A program made the translations under genes and the position numbers. This document shows, in pieces, positions 19,610 through 29,900 of a stretch of 64,000 nt of DNA (position 1 is the first letter of the stretch; every line of letters begins with the position of its first letter). The stretch lies in NCBI RefSeq assembly GCF_024347095.1, contig NZ_AP024903.1, positions 1,178,001-1,242,000 on the forward strand, in the 5' to 3' direction. The DNA comes from Vibrio rhizosphaerae. GTDB taxonomy: Bacteria; Pseudomonadota; Gammaproteobacteria; Enterobacterales; Vibrionaceae. The notes below the pieces were generated by a model that saw only the letters and a program-made list of their open reading frames with translations, was not told where the DNA came from and ran no database searches.

Positions 19610-20251
19610 ATGTCTGATCACAATCAATGCGTCATTATAGGAATTGCTGGCGCTTCTGCTTCAGGGAAAAGTCTTATCGCGAGTACCATCTATCGTGAAT
19701 TGCGAGCCAAAGTCGGCGATCACCAGATTGGGGTGATTACCGAGGATCGCTACTACAAGGATCAAAGTCATCTGAGTATGGAGCAACGGGTCAAAACCAA
19801 CTACGACCATCCTAGTGCGCTGGACCATGATTTACTCTGTGAGCATTTGCAACAGCTAGTTCGGGGGGAGTCCGTTGATGTGCCTGAATATAGTTATACT
19901 GAGCATACCCGGACCGAAAATACCCATCATATGAACCCTAAAAAGGTGATTATTCTGGAAGGCATTCTGTTGCTGACCGAGCCACGTCTGAGACAATTAA
20001 TGCACGCCACTATTTTTATGGATACCCCCTTAGACATTTGTCTGCTGCGGCGTGTAAAACGCGATGTGGAAGAGCGTGGAAGAACGTTGGATTCGGTCTT
20101 GAAACAGTATCAGGAAACCGTCAGACCGATGTTTTTACAGTTTATCGAGCCCTCGAAACAATACGCTGACATCATTGTCCCGCGTGGTGGTAAAAACCGA
20201 ATTGCGATTGACGTGTTGAAAGCACACATCGCTAAGTTACTTAAATCCTAA
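19610..20251 (+). CDS. udk: Uridine kinase
   Basis: A 213-residue kinase of pyrimidine salvage (uridine and cytidine to UMP and CMP). The P-loop GASASGKS is at about residues 15-22. [11 protein letters not shown] (about 45), NYDHPSALD (about 64) and the lid segment [21 protein letters not shown] (about 145) are all in place. Normal length. Single gene, with no strong terminator seen behind it. Confidence 0.96.
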   Translation: MSDHNQCVIIGIAGASASGKSLIASTIYRELRAKVGDHQIGVITEDRYYKDQSHLSMEQRVKTNYDHPSALDHDLLCEHLQQLVRGESVDVPEYSYTEHTRTENTHHMNPKKVIILEGILLLTEPRLRQLMHATIFMDTPLDICLLRRVKRDVEERGRTLDSVLKQYQETVRPMFLQFIEPSKQYADIIVPRGGKNRIAIDVLKAHIAKLLKS

Positions 20252-20549
20252 GTCCAGAATTACGACGGACTTCCCTATTGGATAGTCCCTTATTGGTTCA
20301 TCCCTTATCGGATCATAAATGGCACCGGATCGTGTGCCGTTTTCCCCCGCTATATTATGTCCCTCACCGATGTAAAACAGTTCATTGTGATACGTCATAG
20401 TGGATTGTCACTTTCTGACATGAAGCTGACGTTGATCGGGGAGACACAAAGTGCATATAGTTGTCATTTGATTATAAAATCCCTATTTTAAGAAACATTC
20501 TTTGTCCTCAATGGTCTTAGTTCTCACTTAGTGATCAGGAAAATCGCCA
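20252..20549. other. Intergenic region between udk and the asmA-like gene
   Basis: About 300 bp without a gene. Three imperfect copies of a CCCT(T)ATYGGATMRTC-like word stand in a row at about 20274-20318. Otherwise nothing notable. Confidence 0.45.
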
Positions 20550-22685
20550 ATGAAAAAATTACTCCTTGTGATTGTGATAATTGTTGCTGTGATTGCTGCC
20601 GGCATCATCACATTAGTTACGGTCGTTGATCCGAATCAGTTCAAACCGCTGATTGTCGAGCAAACAAAAAAAGCAACGGGGATGGATGTTGTGATTGGCG
20701 GTGATATCAGCTGGCAGTTTTTTCCTGCGATTGGTTTTCAGATCGATGATGTATCTCTCAAGAATCCGGCAGGCTTTCAGCGACAAAACTTACTGCATGT
20801 GTCACACCTTTCCATTGATGTGGCAGTCATGCCGTTACTGGATAAAGAACTGGATATCGGGAGTATCAATCTGGATGGCGCTGATATTCAGATTGAAACA
20901 TTGCGCGACGGCACCACCAATTTAGATAGCTTATTGAGTCAACAACCAGCCAACCAGCCATCAGATGCTGCACAGACGGTTGACACCACCGCCGATACAC
21001 AGGCGCAGACTGATGCTGCTCCGGCAAAGCAATCATGGCAAGTTCGTGTTGCTGGTGTGGATATTCGTGCGGCTCGCGTCTCTGTGCTCAATGAGGCCCA
21101 GCCTGAAAATCAACTGACGCTGAATGATGTGAATCTGACCATCAGTGCTTTTGCGCCGAATCAGTGGACAACGTTTTCTTGGTCGATTCAGGGGAAACGG
21201 GCGGTGCAACATTTCTCGGTTGCGGGAGAAGGAGAATTTCGCTTATCCGATGATTATCGCCACTATGCGCTACGCCAGATTACTGTGAAGGGCAGTTATC
21301 AGGATAAAACTAACGATGTGCGTTCTCTGACACTCTCTTTGCCGAAGTTCGACATCGGTCAGGATGCGCCGTTTGAGGTGGCTGTTGCCGGTAAACTTGC
21401 CGAGAATGAGGTTGATTTCACCGGGAAAGGTACATTGAATCTGGATGAACAATATCAGCATATCCGGGTCAGCGGGTTGGATACTCAATTGAAGTTGACC
21501 GGAGCACAACTGCCGATAAGTCCGCTACCGGTTACTTTACAGGGGAATGTTGAGATGAACCTTCCCGCCAGTCAGTTGGACCTCAACGATTTAACATTCA
21601 AAGTGGCCGATGTTGCGCTACAAGGTAAAACATCGCTTCATTTGGGGGCCCGGCCTGCGATTCGTTTCCGGCTGAAAGGCGATCAGATTGACCTTAGCCC
21701 ATTTTTACCACCGGCCCCAGACGCTGCCAATTCAACCCCTGCGGCAACGGCAGCTCAAGCGCCAGTCATGGCTGATAACTCAACCTCGTCAGCACCAAGT
21801 GCATCGGCTCAAGAGCCCGATCTGACCGCGCTGAAAGGATTTGATCTCGATGGCACATTAAATATTGCCGGGCTGAAAGCACAGAAACTAATGCTCAATA
21901 ACTTAGGGATCAAAGTCAGTCTACGGCGTGGTGTTCTGACACTGTCTGAGCTACAAGCCGATTTATATCAAGGTCATTTGCAAGGTAAAGGGGTGCTCAA
22001 CGCCAGCGTGACACCGGCGACTTATCAGATGCAGCAATCCCTGCAAGGGATTCAGATTCAACCTGTGCTCAAAGCGCTGGCTGATAATGATCGCCTCGAA
22101 GGGAAAGGATCTGTCGAACTAGACCTGCGCGGGCAAGGGTTGAGTGAAAAACGTCTTAAAGAGAACATCGGCGGGACGGTGAACGTTCAGTTGCAGGATG
22201 GGGCGATCAACGGTATCAATATTGCCCAGATGATCCGCCAGGGCTATGCAAAATTAAAAGGAAAACCGTTGGATGACACCGAAGGGGTGCAGAAAACCGA
22301 CTTTAGTGCTGCCAGTGCGACATTGCACTTAAATCAAGGTGTGGCAACGATTAAAGAGAGTTCCTTGCAGTCACCGCTATTACGTGTCCATACCAAGGGC
22401 GATGTGAATTATATAGCACAAACTGTGGATGTGGTCGTGCGGGCTTCGATTGTCGGAACGTTGAAAGGACAGGGCGGCAAAGATATCAATGAGCTGAAAG
22501 ATGTCACGATTCCAATCCAGGTGAAGGGAAACTGGACACAGCCTAAATATAAGCTGGTATTCGATGATGTTGCGAAACAGAAAGTCCAGAAAGAACTTGA
22601 TAGAGGTTTGGACAAACTGGATGACAAGATCAAAGATGAACGGACGAAGAAAGCACTGAACAAGCTGCTCAAGGGGCTTTTCTAG
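20550..22685 (+). CDS. AsmA-family inner-membrane-anchored protein
   Basis: A 711-residue AsmA-like protein, a family of bridge-like periplasmic proteins thought to help lipid traffic between the membranes. The N-terminal signal anchor LLLVIVIIVAVIAAGIITLV (about residues 4-23) is followed by a conserved N-terminal AsmA block (DPNQFKPLIVEQTKKATGMDVVIGGDISWQ, broken here by my reading into family words). A C-terminal AsmA_2 region includes NGINIAQMI. Two low-complexity Ala/Thr/Ser/Gln linkers are at about 130-160 and 390-425. Length is larger than E. coli AsmA (617), mostly from the linkers. Confidence 0.88.
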   Translation: MKKLLLVIVIIVAVIAAGIITLVTVVDPNQFKPLIVEQTKKATGMDVVIGGDISWQFFPAIGFQIDDVSLKNPAGFQRQNLLHVSHLSIDVAVMPLLDKELDIGSINLDGADIQIETLRDGTTNLDSLLSQQPANQPSDAAQTVDTTADTQAQTDAAPAKQSWQVRVAGVDIRAARVSVLNEAQPENQLTLNDVNLTISAFAPNQWTTFSWSIQGKRAVQHFSVAGEGEFRLSDDYRHYALRQITVKGSYQDKTNDVRSLTLSLPKFDIGQDAPFEVAVAGKLAENEVDFTGKGTLNLDEQYQHIRVSGLDTQLKLTGAQLPISPLPVTLQGNVEMNLPASQLDLNDLTFKVADVALQGKTSLHLGARPAIRFRLKGDQIDLSPFLPPAPDAANSTPAATAAQAPVMADNSTSSAPSASAQEPDLTALKGFDLDGTLNIAGLKAQKLMLNNLGIKVSLRRGVLTLSELQADLYQGHLQGKGVLNASVTPATYQMQQSLQGIQIQPVLKALADNDRLEGKGSVELDLRGQGLSEKRLKENIGGTVNVQLQDGAINGINIAQMIRQGYAKLKGKPLDDTEGVQKTDFSAASATLHLNQGVATIKESSLQSPLLRVHTKGDVNYIAQTVDVVVRASIVGTLKGQGGKDINELKDVTIPIQVKGNWTQPKYKLVFDDVAKQKVQKELDRGLDKLDDKIKDERTKKALNKLLKGLF

Positions 22686-22723
22686 TATAGGTCCGGCACG
22701 ATGATGACCGTTGGATGATTGAA

Positions 22724-22753
22724 AAGAGGGACAGGTGAAAGCCTGTCCCTCTT
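22724..22753. terminator. Bidirectional terminator between asmA-like gene and cobO
   Basis: A 12-bp perfect stem AAGAGGGACAGG / CCTGTCCCTCTT with a 6-nt loop. The U-tract is short on both sides. Confidence 0.7.
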
Positions 22754-22783
22754 GCGTTGTTCTTGAAGGGGATGTTCGGTGAT

Positions 22784-23389
22784 TTACCAGTCGATCCCTT
22801 GTTGCGCTTTCACGCCAGCCTGAAAAGCATGTTTGACATTTTTAACTTCTGAAACGGTATCCGCCAAGTCAAGCAGTTCCCGATGGGCACCACGGCCCGT
22901 GATAATAACGGTTTGCATCGGCGGACGTTGTTGCAGCGCAGTGAGAACCTCTTCCAATGCCACGTAGCCATAACTGACCATATATGTGAGTTCATCGAAC
23001 AGGACGACGTTGAGCGTCTCATCTTGTAACATCTGCTGGCACTTCTGCCACACGGCCTGTGCAGCAGCGGTATCGGTAGCTTTATTCTGCGTCTCCCACG
23101 TAAACCCGGTGGCCATCACATGGAATGTCACCCCCAGTTTTTCCAGTAGGTTGCGTTCTCCGTTATCCCATGTGCCTTTAATAAACTGCGCAACGCCGCA
23201 CTTCAGCCCATGTCCGACGGCTCTGGCAACCGTGCCGAACCCTGAGGTTGATTTGCCTTTGCCATTACCGGTAATGACGATCACAATCCCGCGTTCTTCG
23301 GTAGCTGATGCAATTTTCGCATCCACTTTTTCTTTGATTCTTTGTTGGCGAGCCTGATAACGATCAGATGGGTTATCTTCATTTGACAT
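22784..23389 (-). CDS. cobO: Cob(I)yrinic acid a,c-diamide adenosyltransferase
   Basis: A 201-residue CobA/CobO/BtuR-type ATP:corrinoid adenosyltransferase that makes the adenosyl form of cobalamin. The N-terminal P-loop TGNGKGKSTSGFG is at about residues 40-52. Walker B-like VVLFDELTY is near 118, and IITGRGAH near 155. Length equals the family norm (about 196-202). It stands alone here, so it more likely serves vitamin B12 salvage than a full synthesis pathway, for which no other gene is visible. Confidence 0.94.
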   Translation of the reverse strand: MSNEDNPSDRYQARQQRIKEKVDAKIASATEERGIVIVITGNGKGKSTSGFGTVARAVGHGLKCGVAQFIKGTWDNGERNLLEKLGVTFHVMATGFTWETQNKATDTAAAQAVWQKCQQMLQDETLNVVLFDELTYMVSYGYVALEEVLTALQQRPPMQTVIITGRGAHRELLDLADTVSEVKNVKHAFQAGVKAQQGIDW

Positions 23390-23643
23390 GGTGTCAGATT
23401 CCTATTTCATGGGCGCAATGACGGTATCATAGCGTAATGATGCGGTTGCAAAAACCATAGGTTCAGTATGGTCAGTGCGAACCGATGAATCACTCGCAAA
23501 TTTGGGAATGGGTTTAAAACCTGTTAATTTAAATCCTGTGGACTGGATGGCAATACTATTCAATAACAGGACCATTCAATAAAAGTACCATTCAGCCCAA
23601 ATACGATTCAATCATCACAAGCAATACAGAATAAGGACAGTCT

Positions 23644-24105
23644 ATGAGTCAACGTCAACCCTCGATTCTGGTGGTCTGTATGGGGAACATTTGTCGTTCT
23701 CCGACCGGAGAAGCGGTGCTCAAAGCAAAAGCGGCGCAAATGGGGATCGATGTCGAAGTCGATTCTGCCGGTACCATTGCCTATCATCAGGGGAATCCTC
23801 CGGATAGACGGGCCAGAATGGCCGGTGAAAAACGCGGCTACAGTTTTGCCGGGATGGCCGCCCGGCCTGTGACAAGTCGTGACTTTGCACATTTTGACCT
23901 GATTCTCGCAGCCGACCGTGACAATCTCGCTGATTTACAGGCCAGATGTCCGGCCGAGTATCAGCATAAATTGTCGTTGTTTCTCAGTCATGGTCAGTCA
24001 GCCGAAGCCGAAATTCCAGACCCTTATTACGGGGGAGCTGATGGTTTTGAACGTGTGTTAGATTTATTGGAAGAGTCAGCCGAAGCAGTGTTAAAAAAAT
24101 TATGA
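23644..24105 (+). CDS. Low-molecular-weight protein-tyrosine-phosphatase
   Basis: A 153-residue cytoplasmic phosphatase. The P-loop CMGNICRS (CX5R type, about residues 12-19) carries the catalytic cysteine and arginine. The general-acid loop DPYYGG is near residue 127. No tyrosine kinase or capsule export gene is adjacent, which differs from the Wzb/Wzc pairing, so its substrate is open. Terminated by a hairpin shared with fadL. Confidence 0.92.
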   Translation: MSQRQPSILVVCMGNICRSPTGEAVLKAKAAQMGIDVEVDSAGTIAYHQGNPPDRRARMAGEKRGYSFAGMAARPVTSRDFAHFDLILAADRDNLADLQARCPAEYQHKLSLFLSHGQSAEAEIPDPYYGGADGFERVLDLLEESAEAVLKKL

Positions 24106-24118
24106 GTCGTCCTTGACT

Positions 24119-24145
24119 AAAAAATCCGCCCGTAGGCGGATTTTT
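24119..24145. terminator. Bidirectional terminator between phosphatase gene and fadL
   Basis: Stem AAATCCGCC / GGCGGATTT with loop CGTA, A-rich left and T5 right. It can serve both convergent genes. Confidence 0.88.
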
Positions 24146-24175
24146 ACGTTGGAGCTCATATCCGGGCCGTCGGCC

Positions 24176-25435
24176 TTAGAAGCTTCGGCTGTATTGAAGC
24201 CCGAGCAGCACCGCATCTGCGTGCGTGGTTCCGGTGATCTTACCAAATGTTTTATCTTCAGTAACGGACACATCTTCACCGATTAAGTAGGTGAAGCCAA
24301 AATCGATGTTCGATTTTTCGTCCAGATGATAAGTGAAACCAGCAGAAAGCCACTGACGATCTGAGTCAGGTACAGAGATCGAGCGGACATTGTCTTGAGC
24401 GCTGGTGTCGTACATATAACCTGCACGTAGCGTCCAAGTCTGATTCAGGAAGTAAGTTCCCCCCAGTGAATAATGCCAGCCATCTTTCCACTGATATTGG
24501 TTAATTGTGCCACTGGTATCGGCTGCAAGCACATCGAATTCAGACCATTTAATCCACTGAATACTATAGTGAACTGCGTAATCGTTATTCAGACGATGAT
24601 AACCGGAGAATTCAGCAAAATCAGGCAATGGCATCACGACTGTATCTGAGATACTGCCACTGGCTTTGGCGTAAGTTGCCGATTCAACATCGCCATCCGC
24701 CTTGATGTCGGGGCTGTAGTGATAATCGACACCGAAACGGTTGTCCTCATTATATTCGTATACTGCACCCAAGTTATAGCCGACAGCCCAGCCGTCCGCA
24801 TCAAGGTCAGTGCCGACACCTGTGCTCAATTTTCGTGCTTTCACCACAGCTTGTGCCTGAGGGCTTAACGGGCGTTTGAATTTCCCTTGCCCGTAGATCA
24901 GATCCAAACCGGCACCAAGACTCCATTGTTGATTGATTCGGTAAGAGCCGACGACACCGAAGTTGAAACTTTTCACGTCGGTTTTACCACCGAATTCATA
25001 GCCGGCATAGCCGTTATCAAATTCAGTTTTGGTCCCGAAGTTAGAATAGGCGTTGAGTCCCCAGGCAAATTTTTCATTGACCGGAACAATAAGGTAGATA
25101 TTCGGGACGAGTGATGTGTCGCCTGCATTTGAGGCGTTGGCACTCGTTTGTGTTTTGGCGAGCTTATTGGTATAGGTTGCATCGTCCACATCAATCAGCG
25201 TGGTGATACTTTCAACACCAAGTGAAAGGGAAACGTCATCAAACAGAGCCATGGCTGCCGGGTTTTTCGCGATGACAGAAGCATTGTCTGCAATCACGGC
25301 ATCACCGGCAAAGGCACGACCAAGTCCGGTAGCTGACTGTGCATTGAGTTGGAAACCTGCGGCAAAGGACTGCTGAGCGGTCACTGAGATTGCCACTGCG
25401 ATCAGGGTTTTCTGAAACAGGCGCGTGTTGTTCAT
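24176..25435 (-). CDS. fadL: Long-chain fatty acid outer-membrane transporter FadL
   Basis: A 419-residue FadL/TodX-family beta-barrel. Cleavable signal peptide is about residues 1-25 (cut after QQSFA-A). The mature N-terminus GFQLNAQSATGLGRAFAGDAV forms the hatch, and NPAAM is the family NPA motif. The C-terminal QYSRSF ends in Phe, as outer-membrane barrels do. It imports exogenous long-chain fatty acids and sits near fadIJ. A FadR-like operator at 25552-25566 lies upstream. Vibrios often have several FadL paralogues, so substrate range is uncertain. Confidence 0.92.
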   Translation of the reverse strand: MNNTRLFQKTLIAVAISVTAQQSFAAGFQLNAQSATGLGRAFAGDAVIADNASVIAKNPAAMALFDDVSLSLGVESITTLIDVDDATYTNKLAKTQTSANASNAGDTSLVPNIYLIVPVNEKFAWGLNAYSNFGTKTEFDNGYAGYEFGGKTDVKSFNFGVVGSYRINQQWSLGAGLDLIYGQGKFKRPLSPQAQAVVKARKLSTGVGTDLDADGWAVGYNLGAVYEYNEDNRFGVDYHYSPDIKADGDVESATYAKASGSISDTVVMPLPDFAEFSGYHRLNNDYAVHYSIQWIKWSEFDVLAADTSGTINQYQWKDGWHYSLGGTYFLNQTWTLRAGYMYDTSAQDNVRSISVPDSDRQWLSAGFTYHLDEKSNIDFGFTYLIGEDVSVTEDKTFGKITGTTHADAVLLGLQYSRSF

Positions 25436-25551
25436 AGATAAATTTCCTTTTTTAACGGTCTCTAAATGGACCTTGTCCAGTAAATATCCCTATTATTATT
25501 AGAGTATTTACTTAGTTGGCGGCTGATACTAGTGACTAGTGTAGGGCATAG

Positions 25552-25566
25552 AAATCCGACCAGTTT
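25552..25566 (-). promoter_or_regulatory. FadR-like operator upstream of fadL
   Basis: The minus strand reads AAACTGGTCGGATTT. Its left half matches the FadR consensus (A.CTGGTC.GACC..) and the right half is degenerate. It lies about 120 bp before the fadL start, where FadR could repress. Confidence 0.55.
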
Positions 25567-25759
25567 AAATTCATGATGTAAAATTACTGATCTGGTAGCT
25601 ATATAGCATGATTTTGGGCAAAAATGTCATTTTTTAGAGTATATGCTCTATCAAATTCAAGGAATTGAATCATCAATTTGTCATATTTCTAGTGTCGAAT
25701 GATAAGGTTATACTGATAGATATATCATACCGAACCAAGACCTTGAGTCATTTGAATAT

Positions 25760-26048
25760 GTGGTAAACTTTCATACATTTTCTGGGGTTTTTGCGTGCTT
25801 CGGAAAGAACTTGGGCTATTTTTCTGTAAATCAAAACAAAATTGATCTATTTCAAAAATTAATCATAGAAAGTCATTATAGTAACTCATGTCATCTGGTT
25901 AGCCGTCAGGTTAACATGTTGAGCAAGATGACACTTCCTTTTGAAGGCTGACTTTACTTTCTCCTAATCAGGAAACTGATTTTTCAATTGGCGTAAGTTA
26001 ATTGCTTTATACATTCCAACCACACAAGTTTTGTGTGGTTTTTTTTTG
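25760..26048 (+). ncRNA. Candidate small RNA ending at an orphan terminator
   Basis: A strong rho-independent terminator at 26019-26048 has no recognised gene upstream on the plus strand. A weak promoter-like pair, TTGAGT and TAAACT 15 bp apart, lies at about 25743-25769. The only reading frame, 63 codons at 25760-25951, has no Shine-Dalgarno and no family resemblance. A transcript of about 270 nt is therefore possible. Boundaries are guesses. Confidence 0.3.
26019..26048 (+). terminator. Orphan intrinsic terminator upstream of fadI
   Basis: Stem AACCACACAA / TTGTGTGGTT, essentially perfect with a tight loop, followed by T9. Too far from fadL (wrong strand) and in front of fadI, so it ends some other transcript. 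Confidence 0.85.
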
Positions 26049-26244
26049 GTTGCTATATCTGCTTCTGCTTGAGCGCCATTCATTCCTTTTTCTATTCGTT
26101 GAGCTGCTTTTATGCGTGATGTCATGCATCCCCCAATTTCACTTCAGCAGCAAACCCTGTTTAAAATGTGCTTAGTCGCTCTTTTTACAAAAGAAAATAA
26201 AGTAGCAGTTTGGCATCCGTTAACAATTTAGCTACAATCTCAAC

Positions 26245-26255
26245 AGGTCAGACCT
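26245..26255. promoter_or_regulatory. FadR-like operator at the fadI start
   Basis: AGGTCAGACCT is a perfect 11-bp palindrome that is close to the FadR core TGGTCCGACCT. It ends 20 bp before the fadI ATG, a position suited to repression of fadIJ in the absence of fatty acids. Confidence 0.6.
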
Positions 26256-26275
26256 CTACTCTAGAAGGACATCAT

Positions 26276-27586
26276 ATGGCGACAAAATTATGCCGGACAC
26301 ACGCAGGGGAGAGGGTCGCGATAGTGAGCGGTATTCGCACCCCTTTTGCCCGTCAGTGGACCGAGTTCCGTCAGGTCACCGCGATTGAGTTAGGCACCAT
26401 GGTGGTGAATGAGTTACTACAACGCACGGGGATTGATAAGCAGCTCATCGATCAAGTGGTCTTCGGGCAAGTCATCCAAATGCCGGAAGCGCCCAATATT
26501 GCCCGGGAGATTGTGCTGAATGCCGGGCTGGATGTTCATACCGATGCTTACAGCGTAACACGCGCCTGTGCGACCAGCTTACAAGCATTGACTGCTGCAT
26601 CAGAAAGCATTCTGTGTGGCCACACGGATATTGCCATTGTCGGTGGTGCGGATTCCTCGTCTGTCCTGCCAATCGGAGTGTCTAAAACATTGGCGTCTGC
26701 ATTGCTGGCCAGTTCGAAAGCGAAAACCCTGACGAAAAAAATGCAGGCTTTTAAGCGCGTGAAATTCCGTGATTTATTACCGGTTCCTCCTGCGATTGCT
26801 GAATATTCTACGGGGTTGTCGATGGGCGATACGGCTGAGCAAATGGCGAAGACCTATCAGATCAGCCGGGAGGATCAGGATGAACTGGCTTTTCAGTCGC
26901 ATCAGAAAGCTGCCGCAGCCTGGGAATCCGGCCAATTGAGTGCTGAAGTGATGACTGCATATCCGAAGCCTTATCAGACGGTGCTGGAGCGGGATAATAA
27001 CTTGCGGGCGGATACCGCCCGGGATGCATACCGCAAATTACGACCAGCATTTGATCGCCGGTTCGGCACGGTGACTGCAGCCAACAGCACCCCTTTAACC
27101 GATGGTGCTGCAGCGCTGTTGATTATGCGTGAGCAGCGTGCGAAAGAATTAGGTCTGCCAATTTTAGGCTTCTTACGGTCTTATGCTTATCAAGCCATCC
27201 CGGTCAAACAGGATATGCTGATGGGGCCGGCATATGCGACACCGCTTGCCTTAGAACGGGCAGGATTGACATTAGCGGATATATCATTGGTCGAAATGCA
27301 TGAGGCGTTTGCATCTCAGGTGCTGGCAAATCTGAAAATGTTTGCCAGCCCCGGTTTTGCCAAGCAGATTGGCCGTAGTCATCCTCTCGGAGAAGTCGAT
27401 ATGACCCGGTTTAATGTTTCTGGCGGCTCGATTGCGTATGGTCATCCATTTGCGGCAACAGGTGCCAGACTGGTGACACAATTACTGCATGAGCTGAAGC
27501 GTAGACATGGTGGTTTTGGTTTGGTGACGGCATGTGCTGCAGGTGGTTTAGGGTCTGCGTTGGTACTGGAGGTTGATCATGACTGA
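26276..27586 (+). CDS. fadI: 3-ketoacyl-CoA thiolase FadI
   Basis: A 436-residue thiolase, the last step of the fatty-acid beta-oxidation cycle, acting as the beta subunit of the FadIJ complex. The acyl-accepting cysteine is in [13 protein letters not shown] (about residue 98). The C-terminal catalytic blocks [17 protein letters not shown] and [12 protein letters not shown] are present. The ATG at 26276 has AGAAGGA upstream and gives exactly the E. coli FadI length; an upstream in-frame ATG would read through the FadR-like operator. Overlaps fadJ by eight bases. Confidence 0.95.
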   Translation: MATKLCRTHAGERVAIVSGIRTPFARQWTEFRQVTAIELGTMVVNELLQRTGIDKQLIDQVVFGQVIQMPEAPNIAREIVLNAGLDVHTDAYSVTRACATSLQALTAASESILCGHTDIAIVGGADSSSVLPIGVSKTLASALLASSKAKTLTKKMQAFKRVKFRDLLPVPPAIAEYSTGLSMGDTAEQMAKTYQISREDQDELAFQSHQKAAAAWESGQLSAEVMTAYPKPYQTVLERDNNLRADTARDAYRKLRPAFDRRFGTVTAANSTPLTDGAAALLIMREQRAKELGLPILGFLRSYAYQAIPVKQDMLMGPAYATPLALERAGLTLADISLVEMHEAFASQVLANLKMFASPGFAKQIGRSHPLGEVDMTRFNVSGGSIAYGHPFAATGARLVTQLLHELKRRHGGFGLVTACAAGGLGSALVLEVDHD

Positions 27587-29786
27587 GTTGCATCATTCTG
27601 AGCAGGGCAGTTTTCATCTGACGATTGAAGACGATTTTGCCTGGCTGGCGCTGGATGTGCCAGCGGAAAGCATGAATACGCTGAAGGCATCATTTAGTGA
27701 TGAGATTGACGCGATTCTTACTGAGTTATCACAGGCGAAGCAACGAGTGAAAGGTTTGGTGATTTATTCCCGTAAACCGGATAATTTTATTGCCGGTGCA
27801 GACATCACCATGTTCGGGCAGTGTCAATCAGCTGAGGATGCTGCCAGTCTGGCAAAAATGGGACAGGATATTTTTCACAAAATTGAAGCATTACCCTTTC
27901 CGGTGGTTGCTGCAATCCATGGCACGTGTCTGGGTGGCGGGCTTGAGCTGGCATTAGCGTGTGATTACCGGGTCTGTAGTGATGACCCTGCGACAGTTTT
28001 GGGGTTACCAGAAGTCCAGTTAGGACTATTACCCGGCTCAGGCGGTACACAACGGCTGCCGCGTTTGATCGGATTAATGCCAGCACTGGATCTGATTCTG
28101 ACGGGTAAAAAAGTCCGGAGTAAAAAAGCATTGAAACTGGGTCTGGTTAACGCTTGTGTGGCGAAAGACGGACTCTTGAATGCGGCGCGAATGATCATCG
28201 AAAAACCAACGGACTTTAAGCGTCGTTCGAGCTGGAAAAAGCGACTGACGAGCAGTGTGCTGGCGTTAAAAACAGTTCGTCACTGGGTGATCGAACAAGC
28301 GCGTAAGAAAGCACAGGCTAAGGCGAAGCATCATTATCCAGCGATCGATGCTATTTTGGATGTGATTCAACAAGGGCTCGATGACGGTATCAGTATCGGG
28401 TTGAGCAAAGAGTCTCAGGCGTTCGGTCGTCTGGCGATGACCCGCGAATCTCAGGCATTACGCTCTATTTTCCTCGCTACAACGGCGCTCAAACGGGAAA
28501 TGAAAACGGATGACCGGGGCAAAGCAGTTCAACATGTTTCGGTCTTAGGCGGCGGATTGATGGGGGCCGGTATCGGCTATGTCACGGTCGAGAAAGCGAA
28601 CAAAAGACTCAGAATCAAGGATGTCAGTCATCAGGGCGTGCTGCATGCATTTCAGTATATTTATCAGCGTTTGAATAAAAAATGTCAGCGGAAATATATC
28701 TCTGAAGCCGATGTGCGGGCAGCAATGGCGATGGTGTCCGGTGGCATCGATTTTTCCGGCTTCGGTGAAACCGATGTGGTGATTGAAGCGGTGTTTGAAG
28801 ATTTAAAACTGAAACAAGAAATGGTGGCTTCGATCGAATCACATACCGGGGAGCACACGATTTTTGCGTCCAATACCTCGTCTCTGCCGATTCATGACAT
28901 TGCGGCTCACGCTGCCCGGCCGGAAAATATCGTCGGTTTACACTATTTCAGTCCGGTCGAAAAAATGCCGTTGGTTGAAGTGATTCCTCATCAGGGGACT
29001 TCGCCTGAAACCGTTGCAACGGTTGTCCGCTTAGCTTACCAACAAGGGAAAACCCCGATTATTGTTCAGGACAGTGCCGGATTTTATGTCAATCGTATTC
29101 TCGCCCTCTATATTAATGGTGCCGTACAATGTTTGCTTGATGGTGAGCCGATTGAGAAAATTGATCAGGCGTTGGTCGATTTCGGCTTTCCGGTCGGTCC
29201 GATGACGTTACTGGATGAAGTTGGGTTTGATGTCGCCTTTAAGATCTCACCGATACTTGTTCAGGCGCTTGGTGAGCGCTTCCTCATCCCGTCAGCATTG
29301 CAACAGCTCATCAGTGATGGCCGCAGGAAAGGGCGGAAGTCCGGATTGGGATTCTATCGCTACAAAGGCAAGAAAAAACAGCCGGACCGTTCAATCTACC
29401 GTCAGCTAAAAATCCGGGAACAAGTGTCACTGAGTCATCACGATATTGCATTGCGTTGTGTCTTACCACTTTTGAATGAAGCGGTGATGTGTCTTGACCA
29501 AGGGGTGATTCGTCAGGCTCGTGACGGGGATATTGGTGCCATATTCGGGATCGGTTTCCCTCCGTTTTTAGGCGGGCCTTTCCGGTATATGGATCAGGTC
29601 GGACTCAAGCAGATTGTTGAGCAGATGCAGCGCCTGTCTGGCGATCTCTGCCAACCGTGTCCGGCGTTAATGGCACGCTTGGAGAATCAGCAGTCATTTT
29701 ATTCAGAAGACATGGATTCAAATAGCAGTGATTCAAATGACAGTGATTCAGAGGGACGTCCCGATCAAACATCACCGCTTGACTGA
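27579..29786 (+). CDS. fadJ: Fatty acid oxidation complex subunit FadJ
   Basis: A 735-residue bifunctional enzyme. An N-terminal enoyl-CoA hydratase domain (about 1-190; [47 protein letters not shown]) is joined to 3-hydroxyacyl-CoA dehydrogenase domains (about 310-700; NAD-binding [38 protein letters not shown]). GGAGG lies six bases before the ATG at 27579. Oddly, a tail of about 22 residues rich in Ser, Asp and Asn follows the usual end (FYSE). It is encoded by three 15-bp repeats, and the family normally stops before it. Confidence 0.95.
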   Translation: MTELHHSEQGSFHLTIEDDFAWLALDVPAESMNTLKASFSDEIDAILTELSQAKQRVKGLVIYSRKPDNFIAGADITMFGQCQSAEDAASLAKMGQDIFHKIEALPFPVVAAIHGTCLGGGLELALACDYRVCSDDPATVLGLPEVQLGLLPGSGGTQRLPRLIGLMPALDLILTGKKVRSKKALKLGLVNACVAKDGLLNAARMIIEKPTDFKRRSSWKKRLTSSVLALKTVRHWVIEQARKKAQAKAKHHYPAIDAILDVIQQGLDDGISIGLSKESQAFGRLAMTRESQALRSIFLATTALKREMKTDDRGKAVQHVSVLGGGLMGAGIGYVTVEKANKRLRIKDVSHQGVLHAFQYIYQRLNKKCQRKYISEADVRAAMAMVSGGIDFSGFGETDVVIEAVFEDLKLKQEMVASIESHTGEHTIFASNTSSLPIHDIAAHAARPENIVGLHYFSPVEKMPLVEVIPHQGTSPETVATVVRLAYQQGKTPIIVQDSAGFYVNRILALYINGAVQCLLDGEPIEKIDQALVDFGFPVGPMTLLDEVGFDVAFKISPILVQALGERFLIPSALQQLISDGRRKGRKSGLGFYRYKGKKKQPDRSIYRQLKIREQVSLSHHDIALRCVLPLLNEAVMCLDQGVIRQARDGDIGAIFGIGFPPFLGGPFRYMDQVGLKQIVEQMQRLSGDLCQPCPALMARLENQQSFYSEDMDSNSSDSNDSDSEGRPDQTSPLD
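29715..29759 (+). repeat. 15-bp tandem repeat in the fadJ 3' end
   Basis: GATTCAAATAGCAGT, GATTCAAATGACAGT and a degenerate third copy GATTCAGAGGGACGT stand head to tail in frame. They code [10 protein letters not shown] and DSEGR in the acidic tail of FadJ. Confidence 0.85.
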
Positions 29787-29900
29787 TCAATGAGACGCGA
29801 TTCGGGTGAAAATGCGGCTTGGCCGGAGAATCATTGGAGACTCGATAAAGCTAGTGTATGCTAATTCGGACTGTCAAACTGTCGGCCAAAAGGACGAAAA

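Larger units (their letters stand above)
25436..26275. other. Long intergenic region between fadL and fadI
   Basis: These 840 bp have no convincing protein gene. They hold FadR-like sites near both ends and an intrinsic terminator at 26019-26048 with no assigned gene in front of it. See the candidate small RNA entry. Confidence 0.6.

Noticed and set aside
25760..25951. 63-codon frame between fadL and fadI
   Set aside because: No ribosome site and no family resemblance; the orphan terminator is better explained by a possible RNA.
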